From: Rhodobacteraceae bacterium UBA7436
Lineage (GTDB): Bacteria; Pseudomonadota; Alphaproteobacteria; Rhodobacterales; Rhodobacteraceae
Length of the DNA stretch: 23,124 bases
Reading direction: 5' to 3'
NCBI GenBank assembly: GCA_002478745.1
Contig: DLQI01000130.1
Span: forward strand, 1-23,124
Part shown: positions 15,324-22,340 of the stretch, piece after piece
Layout: each line of letters opens with the position of its first letter
Position numbering within the stretch: position 1 is the stretch's first letter
Program-made: the position numbers and the translations under genes
Notes under the pieces: generated by a model
Told to the model about the DNA's origin: nothing
Databases searched by the model: none
The model's input: only the letters and a program-made list of their open reading frames with translations

Positions 15324-16221
15324 ACCAGCTCTTATTGGCATCGATTGGGGCACCTCGTCTTTGCGCGCTTTTTTGATTGGCACGCAGGGCGAGGTGTTAG
15401 ACAGTGTCACTACAGGGGAGGGGATCATGCAGATCCCTGACCGCAACTTTGATGCAGTCTTTGACCGGCTTGTTGGATCGTTTCCATCCAACGCCGGTCT
15501 GCCCATCGTTGTGTCCGGCATGATTACTAGCCGCAATGGTTGGGTCGAAACACCCTATGTCACAATGCCGACAGGCCCTGAACATTTAGCTCAGTCGCTG
15601 GTGCGTCATCAATCGCAAAGTGGTGCGTTGATCCATTTCGTGACAGGAGCCACCACAGAACACATCAGCGGTCCAGACGTCATGCGCGGGGAAGAGACCC
15701 AGGTTATTGGATCAGCCGCGCTTGGACTGTCTGACGGTGTTTTTGTGATGCCCGGTACACACAGTAAGTGGGTGCATGTTGCTCTGGGCAAGATACAGGA
15801 TTTCGCAACTTACATGACGGGCGAAGTTTTTGCCTCTCTCAAAGATCACACAATCCTTGGCACACTGATGGAAATGAGTGATTTTGACCTCTCCGCTTTC
15901 CAAAAGGGTGTTAGCGCAGCCCAAGATCGGCGGGCAAACCTGCTGCATGACCTGTTTCATGTGCGCACTTTGCCCTTGATGGGCAAGCTGAAGGAGACCG
16001 AGACTGCTGATTTCCTTTCTGGTCTGCTGATCGGTACGGAAATTGTTGCTGCCCTAAAGAAAAATGAGGCCAAAAGGGTCACAATAGTTGGACGGAATGA
16101 CCTCGCTGATCGGTATGAGATCGCGTTGCAAGCTGTTGGGATCAGTAGCCATCGCGCACCGGATGATATCGCTGCCAAAGGACATTTTCTCATTGCGCAA
16201 GCAGCGGGGTTGTTGACTTGA
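15304..16221 (+). CDS. dgoK: 2-dehydro-3-deoxygalactonokinase
   Basis: A 305-aa sugar-acid kinase of the DgoK family (E. coli DgoK is about 292 aa). The N-terminal phosphate-binding segment IGIDWGTSSLRAF (11-23), the VVSGMITSRNGWVETPY stretch, VMRGEETQVIG and the MPGTHSKWVHV segment are characteristic of this family. It phosphorylates 2-dehydro-3-deoxy-D-galactonate at O6 with ATP. It starts 20 bp inside the RraA-family gene and ends in a TTGA overlap with dgoA. The kinase-aldolase pair fixes the lower pathway as the DeLey-Doudoroff route to pyruvate and glyceraldehyde 3-phosphate. Confidence 0.95.
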   Translation: MNSAVSEPALIGIDWGTSSLRAFLIGTQGEVLDSVTTGEGIMQIPDRNFDAVFDRLVGSFPSNAGLPIVVSGMITSRNGWVETPYVTMPTGPEHLAQSLVRHQSQSGALIHFVTGATTEHISGPDVMRGEETQVIGSAALGLSDGVFVMPGTHSKWVHVALGKIQDFATYMTGEVFASLKDHTILGTLMEMSDFDLSAFQKGVSAAQDRRANLLHDLFHVRTLPLMGKLKETETADFLSGLLIGTEIVAALKKNEAKRVTIVGRNDLADRYEIALQAVGISSHRAPDDIAAKGHFLIAQAAGLLT

Positions 16222-16844
16222 TCAATCTTAGAAGTGCTTTGGCTGCGAACCCTCTGATAGCCATCCTTCGTGGCCTGGAGCCGCAAAATGCAGTATCCGT
16301 CGCGGAAGTGCTGGTTGATGCGGGTTTTCAAATCATTGAGGTGCCACTGAACTCTCCGCAGCCCTTTGACTCCATATCGAAGATCGCGAAATGCCATGGG
16401 GCCAATGCAATCGTTGGGGCAGGTACGGTCCTCACGGTTCCGGATGTTCATGCGGTTGCTGACGCAGGTGGGCAGATCATCGTGTCACCCAATATGAACC
16501 CAGACGTTGGACGGGCCGCCATTGATCGCGGTTTATACTGGTGCCCTGGCGTGATTACTCCGACTGAGGCTTTTGCGGCCCTTGAAATTGGGGCCGCAGT
16601 TTTAAAGATATTCCCGGCTGAAATGGTACCCCCTTCGGCAGTTGCGGCAGTGCGCGCCGTTCTACCCGTGGATACTTTCGTTGCGGTGGTCGGGGGTATT
16701 TCTCCCGACAATATGGAGCCCTATTGGAATGCAGGCACAAATGGGTTTGGGCTAGGCTCGGCTCTTTTCAAACCGAGCTATAGCGTCGAAGAAGTCGCAA
16801 AGCGCGCGCAGGCGTTTATTAAAGCGATAAAGGAATTTGCATGA
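16218..16844 (+). CDS. dgoA: 2-dehydro-3-deoxy-6-phosphogalactonate aldolase
   Basis: A 208-aa class I aldolase of the KDPG/KDPGal family. Expected residues are Arg18 (AILRGL), Glu41 (IIEVPLNSP) and the Schiff-base Lys130 (VLKIFPAE), with the phosphate-loop GGISPDN near 164-170. It cleaves 2-dehydro-3-deoxy-6-phosphogalactonate to pyruvate and glyceraldehyde 3-phosphate. The start codon is TTG at 16218, forming a TTGA overlap with the dgoK stop; translation therefore appears coupled. Adjacency to dgoK favours the galacto- over the gluco-specific (Eda) assignment. The stop overlaps the next SDR by ATGA. Confidence 0.94.
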   Translation: MINLRSALAANPLIAILRGLEPQNAVSVAEVLVDAGFQIIEVPLNSPQPFDSISKIAKCHGANAIVGAGTVLTVPDVHAVADAGGQIIVSPNMNPDVGRAAIDRGLYWCPGVITPTEAFAALEIGAAVLKIFPAEMVPPSAVAAVRAVLPVDTFVAVVGGISPDNMEPYWNAGTNGFGLGSALFKPSYSVEEVAKRAQAFIKAIKEFA

Positions 16845-17542
16845 AGAAAGTACTTGTCACAGGCGGAACTGGCGGGATTGGGGTAGGTGTCGCGCATTGC
16901 CTTGCAGAGGTCGGATGTTCCGTTATCGCTGTATCAACGTCACAGGCTGAACTGGACGCTTTTAAACCTCAAGATAGCATTGAACTACGCTTGATGGATG
17001 TTACAGATCAGGCCTCTGTTGATGCGGTTTTCGCTTCATTGGATGGATTGGACGGGTTGGTAAATTGTGCTGGCATCCTGCGGCGTGGTGACGAATATGA
17101 TATCGACGTGTTTCAGCGGGTCATTGACGTGAACTTAGTGGGAACCATGCGTTGTTGTCTGGCCGCTCACCCGTTGTTGGCAAACAGCAAGGGCAGCATT
17201 GTCAATATGGCGTCAATGCTCAGCACGTTCGGTGGCCCCCTTGTGCCTGCATATTCTGCGTCAAAAGGCGGTGTTTCGCAGCTGACAAAAGCGTTGGCAG
17301 GCCAATGGGCCGAAAGTGGAATCCGCGTGAATGCCATCGCTCCCGGTTGGATTGAAACCGAAATGACCCAAGGGCTGCGTGACAATCCTGAACGGGCCGA
17401 GGGTATCATGGCGCGCACCCCGATGAAGCGTTGGGGCAAAACATCCGAAGTCGGCGCATTGGTGCGTTGGCTGCTCAGCGATGAGGCCAGTTTTGTGACC
17501 GGTTCAGTTTATCCCGTCGATGGCGGCTATTTAGCAATGTGA
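16841..17542 (+). CDS. Short-chain dehydrogenase/reductase (second SDR of the operon)
   Basis: A 233-aa classical SDR with cofactor motif TGGTGGIG (7-14), NCAG (75-78), Ser125, Tyr138 and Lys142 (YSASK), and the C-terminal VDGGYLAM tail. It overlaps dgoA by 4 bp (ATGA). SDRs next to dgoKA often oxidise the sugar at C1 (galactose dehydrogenase type) or act on keto-deoxy acids (KduD/fuconate types); which applies here cannot be decided. It is divergent from the SDR at 12292-13080, so two separate redox steps are likely. Confidence 0.9.
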   Translation: MKKVLVTGGTGGIGVGVAHCLAEVGCSVIAVSTSQAELDAFKPQDSIELRLMDVTDQASVDAVFASLDGLDGLVNCAGILRRGDEYDIDVFQRVIDVNLVGTMRCCLAAHPLLANSKGSIVNMASMLSTFGGPLVPAYSASKGGVSQLTKALAGQWAESGIRVNAIAPGWIETEMTQGLRDNPERAEGIMARTPMKRWGKTSEVGALVRWLLSDEASFVTGSVYPVDGGYLAM

Positions 17543-17552
17543 GGACAACGAA

Positions 17553-18068
17553 ATGAACGAAGACCAATCAAGAATGCCTTACCAACTGCCGTTCCCCAAG
17601 GACGCGCAAGAAGAGATCGTGATCCCCAATGCCGCGACTGAGGACGACAGGATGTGGGTGAAGCAGGCCGAAAATGTCTGGTTTCGTCCTCTCTGCCTTA
17701 ACCGGTCGCAAGGGTATTGGATGAATCTTTTGAAGGTGCGTAAAGCGGGTGTGTTGTCACGTCATCGGCATCCCCAGCCAGTTCACGGGTTCGTTTTGAA
17801 AGGGCGTTGGCATTACCTCGAACATGATTGGGTGGCAGAAGAAGGCGGTTATGTTTATGAACCCCCAGGTGAGACACATACGCTAGTCGTGCCAGATGAC
17901 GTCGAAGAAATGATCACCTATTTTCAAGTGAACGGTGTGATGTGTTACGTCGATCCGTGGGGCAAAATTGAAGGCTATGAAGACGTATTTACCAAGATTG
18001 ATCTGTGCCGCGCGCATTTCGAAGAGGTTGGGCTTGGCGGGGATTATGTCGACAAATTCGTCCGGTGA
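17553..18068 (+). CDS. Cupin protein of the 2,4'-dihydroxyacetophenone dioxygenase type
   Basis: A 171-aa single-domain cupin. The metal-site region has His71, His73 and Glu90 (from SRHRHPQPVHG through WHYLEHDW) and the second motif EPPGETHTLVVP with His109. The WFRPL...GYWMNLLKVR...HRH...VHG layout matches the DAD-type dioxygenase family, which cleaves C-C bonds in hydroxyketones using Fe(II) and O2. An aromatic substrate is unlikely here; a sugar-derived hydroxyketone, or an isomerase role as in other sugar cupins, fits the operon better. It is the last gene of the operon, 10 bp after the SDR, with a GAGGA Shine-Dalgarno. Confidence 0.82.
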   Translation: MNEDQSRMPYQLPFPKDAQEEIVIPNAATEDDRMWVKQAENVWFRPLCLNRSQGYWMNLLKVRKAGVLSRHRHPQPVHGFVLKGRWHYLEHDWVAEEGGYVYEPPGETHTLVVPDDVEEMITYFQVNGVMCYVDPWGKIEGYEDVFTKIDLCRAHFEEVGLGGDYVDKFVR

Positions 18069-18075
18069 CAAATAA

Positions 18076-18117
18076 TGGCCAGTACATGGAGGGACTTAAG
18101 CTGCTGGGTGCTGGCCA
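18076..18117. other. Inverted repeat between convergent operons (weak bidirectional terminator candidate)
   Basis: TGGCCAGTAC (18076-18085) pairs with GTGCTGGCCA (18108-18117) with one G-U pair and a 22-nt loop. It lies in the 100-bp gap between the ends of the cupin and oxidase genes. There is no U-tract on either side, and because TGGCCA is itself palindromic the arms could also be a direct repeat. A terminator role is plausible by location only. Confidence 0.35.
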
Positions 18118-18168
18118 GTTTGGTGACAGCAATGCCGCACCAATGACTCTGTACTATCGCATAACTCA

Positions 18169-19314
18169 TCAATCGCTCTGCAGGAGGTAATCTGACAATC
18201 GATTGATATCTTCGACGCCAAGCTGGCTCATATTGGCCGTGATGTCAGATTTCAGGATATGCACAAGATGATCGATCCCGCGTGCGCCAAATGCTGCCAC
18301 AGCATATTGAAAAGCGCGCCCAACCATCACGTAATCCGCGCCTTTGGCTAGCGCGCGCATTACATCCAGCCCCCAGGCAACGCCAGAATCGTAGATGAGA
18401 GGGAGATCAGGCCCGACGGCTTCACGGATTTTTGGTAACTGTTCGATAACGGCAGGTCCTGCCTCGAATTGGCGTCCTGAGTGGTTAGAAACCCAAATGC
18501 AATCTACACCTTCAGAAGCCATTCGTTTGGCATCTGTTGGCCGCAACACACCTTTAACAATAAGTTTGCCATCCCACTCCTGACGTAGATCACGCAGGTA
18601 TTGCCAGTCTGGAATCCCTCGGATCAATGCGCCTGCATGGGTAAAGCTTTCTCTGCCCTTTGTAGGGACATAATCATCAAAAAATCGCATGCGCGGGACA
18701 GTGCCTTCCCGCAATTGTGCCAGACACCAAGCGGGGCGCAATGCCATCGCAGTCAATGTACGCAGATCAGTTTTTGGCGGAACTGTGAGGTTGGCGCGCC
18801 GCTGACGCTCACGCCTGCTTTCTTCGGGTACATCCACCGTGATGATCAGCGTGTGAAATCCAGCAGCTTTGATCCTTGGTAACATCTTGCGGCGCAAATC
18901 AGCTGAGTTCACTGGATAGTGCTGAAACCATCCGTTGTTGCCGATATGGGGGGCCACATCTTCGGGCGATGCGACCGCGACACTGGACAGTGAAAACGGG
19001 ATGTTATGCGCAACGGCCGCTTGCGCCAGCATACGTTCCGCACCAGCCCACATGAGACCGGACATACCAACAGGTGCAATTCCAAAGGGCAGATCGTATG
19101 TTTGACCCATCAGTGTGGTCTGAAGGTTCGCTTTCGTGCGGCCACACAACACGCTGGGCATGAACCCGATGGCGTCAAGCGCTTCACGGTTAACCTTTAG
19201 CCCCAACTCTCTGCCAGTCGCACTATCGAGATATTCGAAAGCGAACTTAGGAATGCGCTTGCGAGCTGCATGCCGCAAATCTTCTATCGAAGGGTGGGAC
19301 AGGTCCAGTTCCAT
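18169..19314 (-). CDS. FMN-dependent alpha-hydroxy-acid oxidase/dehydrogenase (LldD/glycolate-oxidase family)
   Basis: A 381-aa TIM-barrel flavoprotein. Recognisable parts are the N-terminal FAFEYLDSATG with Tyr28, the FMN region GIAPVGMSGL (78-87), Tyr133 (QHYPVN), Lys254 (LIVKGVL), the catalytic His278 in SNHSGRQ (276-282), Asp309 (YDSGV) and the phosphate-binding MVGRAFQYA. It oxidises an L-2-hydroxy acid to the 2-keto acid, passing electrons to O2 or the respiratory chain. The usual family motif is SNHGGRQ; here Ser279 replaces the first Gly. It is 47 bp after dctM with a GGGGAA Shine-Dalgarno, so its substrate is probably the acid imported by the TRAP transporter. L-lactate, glycolate, mandelate-like or sugar-derived acids are all possible. 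Confidence 0.9.
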   Translation of the reverse strand: MELDLSHPSIEDLRHAARKRIPKFAFEYLDSATGRELGLKVNREALDAIGFMPSVLCGRTKANLQTTLMGQTYDLPFGIAPVGMSGLMWAGAERMLAQAAVAHNIPFSLSSVAVASPEDVAPHIGNNGWFQHYPVNSADLRRKMLPRIKAAGFHTLIITVDVPEESRRERQRRANLTVPPKTDLRTLTAMALRPAWCLAQLREGTVPRMRFFDDYVPTKGRESFTHAGALIRGIPDWQYLRDLRQEWDGKLIVKGVLRPTDAKRMASEGVDCIWVSNHSGRQFEAGPAVIEQLPKIREAVGPDLPLIYDSGVAWGLDVMRALAKGADYVMVGRAFQYAVAAFGARGIDHLVHILKSDITANMSQLGVEDINRLSDYLLQSD

Positions 19315-19361
19315 TCAGTTCCCCAAAAGCAGTTGGTGGGCGAGATGTGTCCTGGGGTCGT

Positions 19362-20645
19362 TCACCACAAGGACGGCAAAGTTAGTGAAATTGCGGGCAC
19401 ATAGGTGACCAGCATCAGCAGGACGAGCATTCCGACGAAGAATGGTAAGATTGCTCGGCTTAGGCTTTCGATTGAAACCTTTGAAATGCTGCTGGCCACG
19501 AAAAGGTTCACACCCAGCGGCGGGGTGCAAAATCCGATAGCCAGATTCACTGTCAGGATGACACCAAAGACAATTGGATCAACACCCAGTGCATTCGCCA
19601 CAGGCAACAAGATAGGTGTCATAATGATGATCGATGAGATCGTCTCCATAAACATCCCGATCACAAGGAGCAGGAGGTTGATCAGCAATAGAATAATGAT
19701 TGGGTTGTCCGATAGGCTGGTGATTGTTGTGGCCAATTCAGAGGGAATGCGGGCAAGGGTAATCAATCTGCCAAAGGCAGTTGCCATGATGACCAGCACT
19801 AGGATTGTGCCGCTGGTCTTGGCGCTGCCTGCTAAAATCTCAGGCAGGTTTTTGACGGTGATATCACCGTAGACAAAGATGCCAATGATTGCAGCATAGA
19901 CCACCGCGACCGCCCCGGCCTCTGTTGGTGTGAAAATGCCGCTATAGATCCCGCCAAGAATGATACCCGGTACTAGAAGTGCCCAAATGGATGACCGAAA
20001 ACTATCCCAGACACTCAGTCTAGAGAATGTCGTTGTGGACTGTTGAACAACGGTGTCGTTACGTAGCATGATGCGTGCGACTAGCATGAACATCAGCGCA
20101 AACAAGATACCGGGCACCACACCTGCAAGGAACAGCTTACCAATCGATACTTCTGCCGTGACTCCATAGATAATAAACGGGATGCTGGGCGGTATCATCA
20201 CACCGATCATTCCAGATGACGCCGTCAACGCACCGCTAAACTTGCGCGTATAGCCAACCTTTTCCATTTCAGGGATCATGTTCGATCCGATAGCTGCGAC
20301 AGTCGCTGGGGAAGATCCGGAGATCGCGGCAAAGAACACGCAGGCCAATACGTTTACATACGCCAACCCACCACGGATATGGCCGATCAGTGCATTGGCG
20401 AACCCCACCAACCTGCGTGACATGCCGCCGTGTTGCATTAGATCACCGGCCAGAATGAATAGCGGTACCGCAATCAATGGAAAGGAATCCGCCCCAGTCA
20501 CAACCGAGCGGGCAAGAAGCACCATTGGCGGTGTGCCATCGACAAAGACCATCACGATCATCGTCGCAAGGCCAAGACAAATGCCAATTGGTACACTGAA
20601 AAGTAAGAGGCCTAGCAGTGTTAGAAAGAGAATTGTTGCGAGCAT
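19362..20645 (-). CDS. dctM: TRAP transporter large permease subunit DctM
   Basis: A 427-aa membrane protein with about 12 hydrophobic segments. The family motifs AISGSSPATVAAIG (about 106-119) and MIPPSIPFIIYGV (about 147-159) are clear. I chose ATG at 20645 (MLATILFL) because AAGGGGG lies 5 nt before it and the family starts there; the frame extends 43 codons upstream, but that part overlaps dctQ. It carries the Na+-coupled translocation path together with DctQ. The gap to dctQ is 10 bp. The downstream oxidase gene is in the same operon. Confidence 0.94.
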   Translation of the reverse strand: MLATILFLTLLGLLLFSVPIGICLGLATMIVMVFVDGTPPMVLLARSVVTGADSFPLIAVPLFILAGDLMQHGGMSRRLVGFANALIGHIRGGLAYVNVLACVFFAAISGSSPATVAAIGSNMIPEMEKVGYTRKFSGALTASSGMIGVMIPPSIPFIIYGVTAEVSIGKLFLAGVVPGILFALMFMLVARIMLRNDTVVQQSTTTFSRLSVWDSFRSSIWALLVPGIILGGIYSGIFTPTEAGAVAVVYAAIIGIFVYGDITVKNLPEILAGSAKTSGTILVLVIMATAFGRLITLARIPSELATTITSLSDNPIIILLLINLLLLVIGMFMETISSIIIMTPILLPVANALGVDPIVFGVILTVNLAIGFCTPPLGVNLFVASSISKVSIESLSRAILPFFVGMLVLLMLVTYVPAISLTLPSLW

Positions 20646-20655
20646 TATGGCCCCC

Positions 20656-21141
20656 TTACGCGTTAGTTTCTGCGAAAAGGCGCAGTGTTCTGAGCAGATG
20701 TTGAACAACTCGGATTGCAGCGAGACCGGCACCGACTGGAGCAGAGGCGTAAAGGATCGGGATTGGTAGCCCAAGAACGACGGAGGTTTGGTTTACAACA
20801 AACGGCATCATGATCAGCTTAATGCACTCAAATGTCAGAACCAAAAGAAACCCGAGCACGAGAAGCGCGATTACCGCGTCCACAAAAAGCCGCGCCCGTT
20901 CGTTCAGCACATTGCGCAGGACTGTGATGCGCACATGATCACCAGTGTGGAAAGCATAGCTTACGCCAAGCCAAACAAACCAGACGAACAGCCAAAGTGT
21001 CAGCTCCTCCCCCCATGAAAGGGAGGCATTCATAACATAGCGCATGAAAACGTTGCCAAAGATCAGTAAAACAATTGCGGCCAAGAGAATGCTGGCCAAC
21101 GTCTTTTCAGCGTTCAGATCAAGCCACTTGATAACTGACAT
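20656..21141 (-). CDS. dctQ: TRAP transporter small permease subunit DctQ
   Basis: A 161-aa protein with four hydrophobic segments (about 15-35, 46-65, 84-108 and 125-143). The signature FGNVFMRYVMNASLSWGEEL (28-47), followed by an aromatic-rich helix and HTGDHVRITVL (65-75), is typical of DctQ. It pairs with DctM in the inner membrane. It starts 81 bp after dctP, from which it is separated by a hairpin, and has an AAGGAAG Shine-Dalgarno. Confidence 0.92.
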   Translation of the reverse strand: MSVIKWLDLNAEKTLASILLAAIVLLIFGNVFMRYVMNASLSWGEELTLWLFVWFVWLGVSYAFHTGDHVRITVLRNVLNERARLFVDAVIALLVLGFLLVLTFECIKLIMMPFVVNQTSVVLGLPIPILYASAPVGAGLAAIRVVQHLLRTLRLFAETNA

Positions 21142-21167
21142 GTCGTACTCTTCCTTTGCAATGGATG

Positions 21168-21199
21168 GGGCACCCGTGCCGGGGTCGGCGCGGATGCCC
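21168..21199 (-). promoter_or_regulatory. Intercistronic stem-loop between dctP and dctQ
   Basis: GGGCACCCG (21168-21176) pairs with CGGATGCCC (21191-21199) in a 9-bp stem with one wobble position; the 14-nt loop is itself GC-rich. It follows the binding-protein gene by about 23 nt and has no U-tract. It is the third example in this window of a hairpin directly after a binding-protein gene and probably sets higher DctP than DctQM levels. Confidence 0.65.
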
Positions 21200-21222
21200 T
21201 TTGGGTCAATACCAACCTAAGA

Positions 21223-22221
21223 TCAGCTACCGCTTGCCGCAGCCACGGCGGCGACCCATGCGTCATAAGCCTCCGTTCCAACCTCTTCGCGATACTGCAA
21301 ACGCACGCTTTCGGTTTTATCGGCAAAGGCTTGGCGCTGCTGGGCGGTCAGTTCCAGCACCTCGACACCAGCGGCACGGATTTCTTCAAGCTGTGCCGTA
21401 TCTTCTGCTGCAACCAATTCTGCCTGATAGCTGCGCGCAGCAGCCATCGACTCGCGTACTAACTGCTGATGCTCAGCCGACAGACCTTCGAAGAAAGGTT
21501 TGGAAATGACAGGCATGTAGACCGCAAATACATGAGCTGTCGTCGAAAGGTATTTCTGCACTTCGTAGAAACGCTGTGAGGTAATGATTGCCAACGGGTT
21601 TTCCTGTCCGTCAATCACGCCCTGCTGAAGGGCTGAGTAAACTTCGCCAAAGTTCATTGGTGTCGGATTGGCCCCAAGCGTTTCAAAAGTAGCGACATGC
21701 GCAGGCACCTTCATCGTGCGCAGTTTCACGCCTTCAAGGTCTTCTGGCGTAGCGACAGGGCGGACGTTGTTGGTGACGTTGCGCACACCAAGTTCCAACC
21801 AACCAAGGCCAACAAGGCCCTGATTTTCAACCCGAGCAAGCATCTCAGCACCTGCGTCACCGTCCAGCACTTCATATGCAATGTCTTTCGATGCATACAT
21901 ATAGGGCAGTTCGATTACTGCAAATGCAGGATCCCAGCCCGCAAAAAATGAAGAGGGCGGAATGGCCATTTCAAGAACTCCCGTTTGGACGCCCTCAATC
22001 ATCTCGCGGTCGGGACCCATTTGGGAGGATGGAAAAATCTGAACATCGATTTTACCATTTGAGCCAGCCTCAACAAGGTCCTCAAATTTCAGAAGCGCAC
22101 GATGCATGTGGAATGCTTCAGCGGCACCGTGGCCAATTTTAATTACAGTTTCAGCGGATGCTGTGAATGCAAGTCCAGTTGCCAGAACCGCACTCAGCGC
22201 AAATGTGGATTTATTAAACAA
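21223..22221 (-). CDS. dctP: TRAP transporter periplasmic substrate-binding protein DctP
   Basis: A 332-aa DctP-family protein with a Sec signal peptide (FNKSTFALSAVLATGLAFTA, cleavage likely after ASA at 23). Family landmarks are VIKIGHGAAEAFHMHRAL, SSQMGPDREMIEGVQTG, and the ligand-binding GVRNVTNNVRPVATPEDLEG with the following LRTM containing the conserved Arg. I chose TTG at 22221 because GGGAGGA lies 5 nt upstream and the signal peptide begins there. The in-frame upstream ATG at 22311 would add 30 hydrophobic residues read through the operator region. It is the first gene of the TRAP/oxidase operon. The ligand is most likely a 2-hydroxy or keto acid. Confidence 0.93.
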   Translation of the reverse strand: MFNKSTFALSAVLATGLAFTASAETVIKIGHGAAEAFHMHRALLKFEDLVEAGSNGKIDVQIFPSSQMGPDREMIEGVQTGVLEMAIPPSSFFAGWDPAFAVIELPYMYASKDIAYEVLDGDAGAEMLARVENQGLVGLGWLELGVRNVTNNVRPVATPEDLEGVKLRTMKVPAHVATFETLGANPTPMNFGEVYSALQQGVIDGQENPLAIITSQRFYEVQKYLSTTAHVFAVYMPVISKPFFEGLSAEHQQLVRESMAAARSYQAELVAAEDTAQLEEIRAAGVEVLELTAQQRQAFADKTESVRLQYREEVGTEAYDAWVAAVAAASGS

Positions 22222-22255
22222 GGTATCCTCCCAAGGATTGAAGTTAGTGGTTATC

Positions 22256-22287
22256 TTCACAAACTGATATATCAGATACAATATAAA
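22256..22287. promoter_or_regulatory. Operator and divergent promoter candidate between dctP and gntR2
   Basis: CTGATATATCAG (22264-22275) is a perfect 12-bp palindrome, and its right side continues as ATATCAGATAC (22269-22279), the motif also found before both ABC operons. On the plus strand TTCACA (22256-22261) and TACAAT (22277-22282) or TATAAA (22282-22287) could be -35 and -10 elements of gntR2, though the spacings (15 or 20) are not ideal. A bound regulator would cover this promoter and the one for dctP. Confidence 0.6.
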
Positions 22288-22340
22288 AATCAAGACAGCA
22301 TTTTTTTTCATGTTAAGATGGCAAAAAGGATCAAGTCAGT

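Noticed and set aside
20646..20774. 43-codon N-terminal extension of DctM
   Set aside because: It lies inside dctQ, lacks the family's start, and the internal ATG has a strong Shine-Dalgarno.
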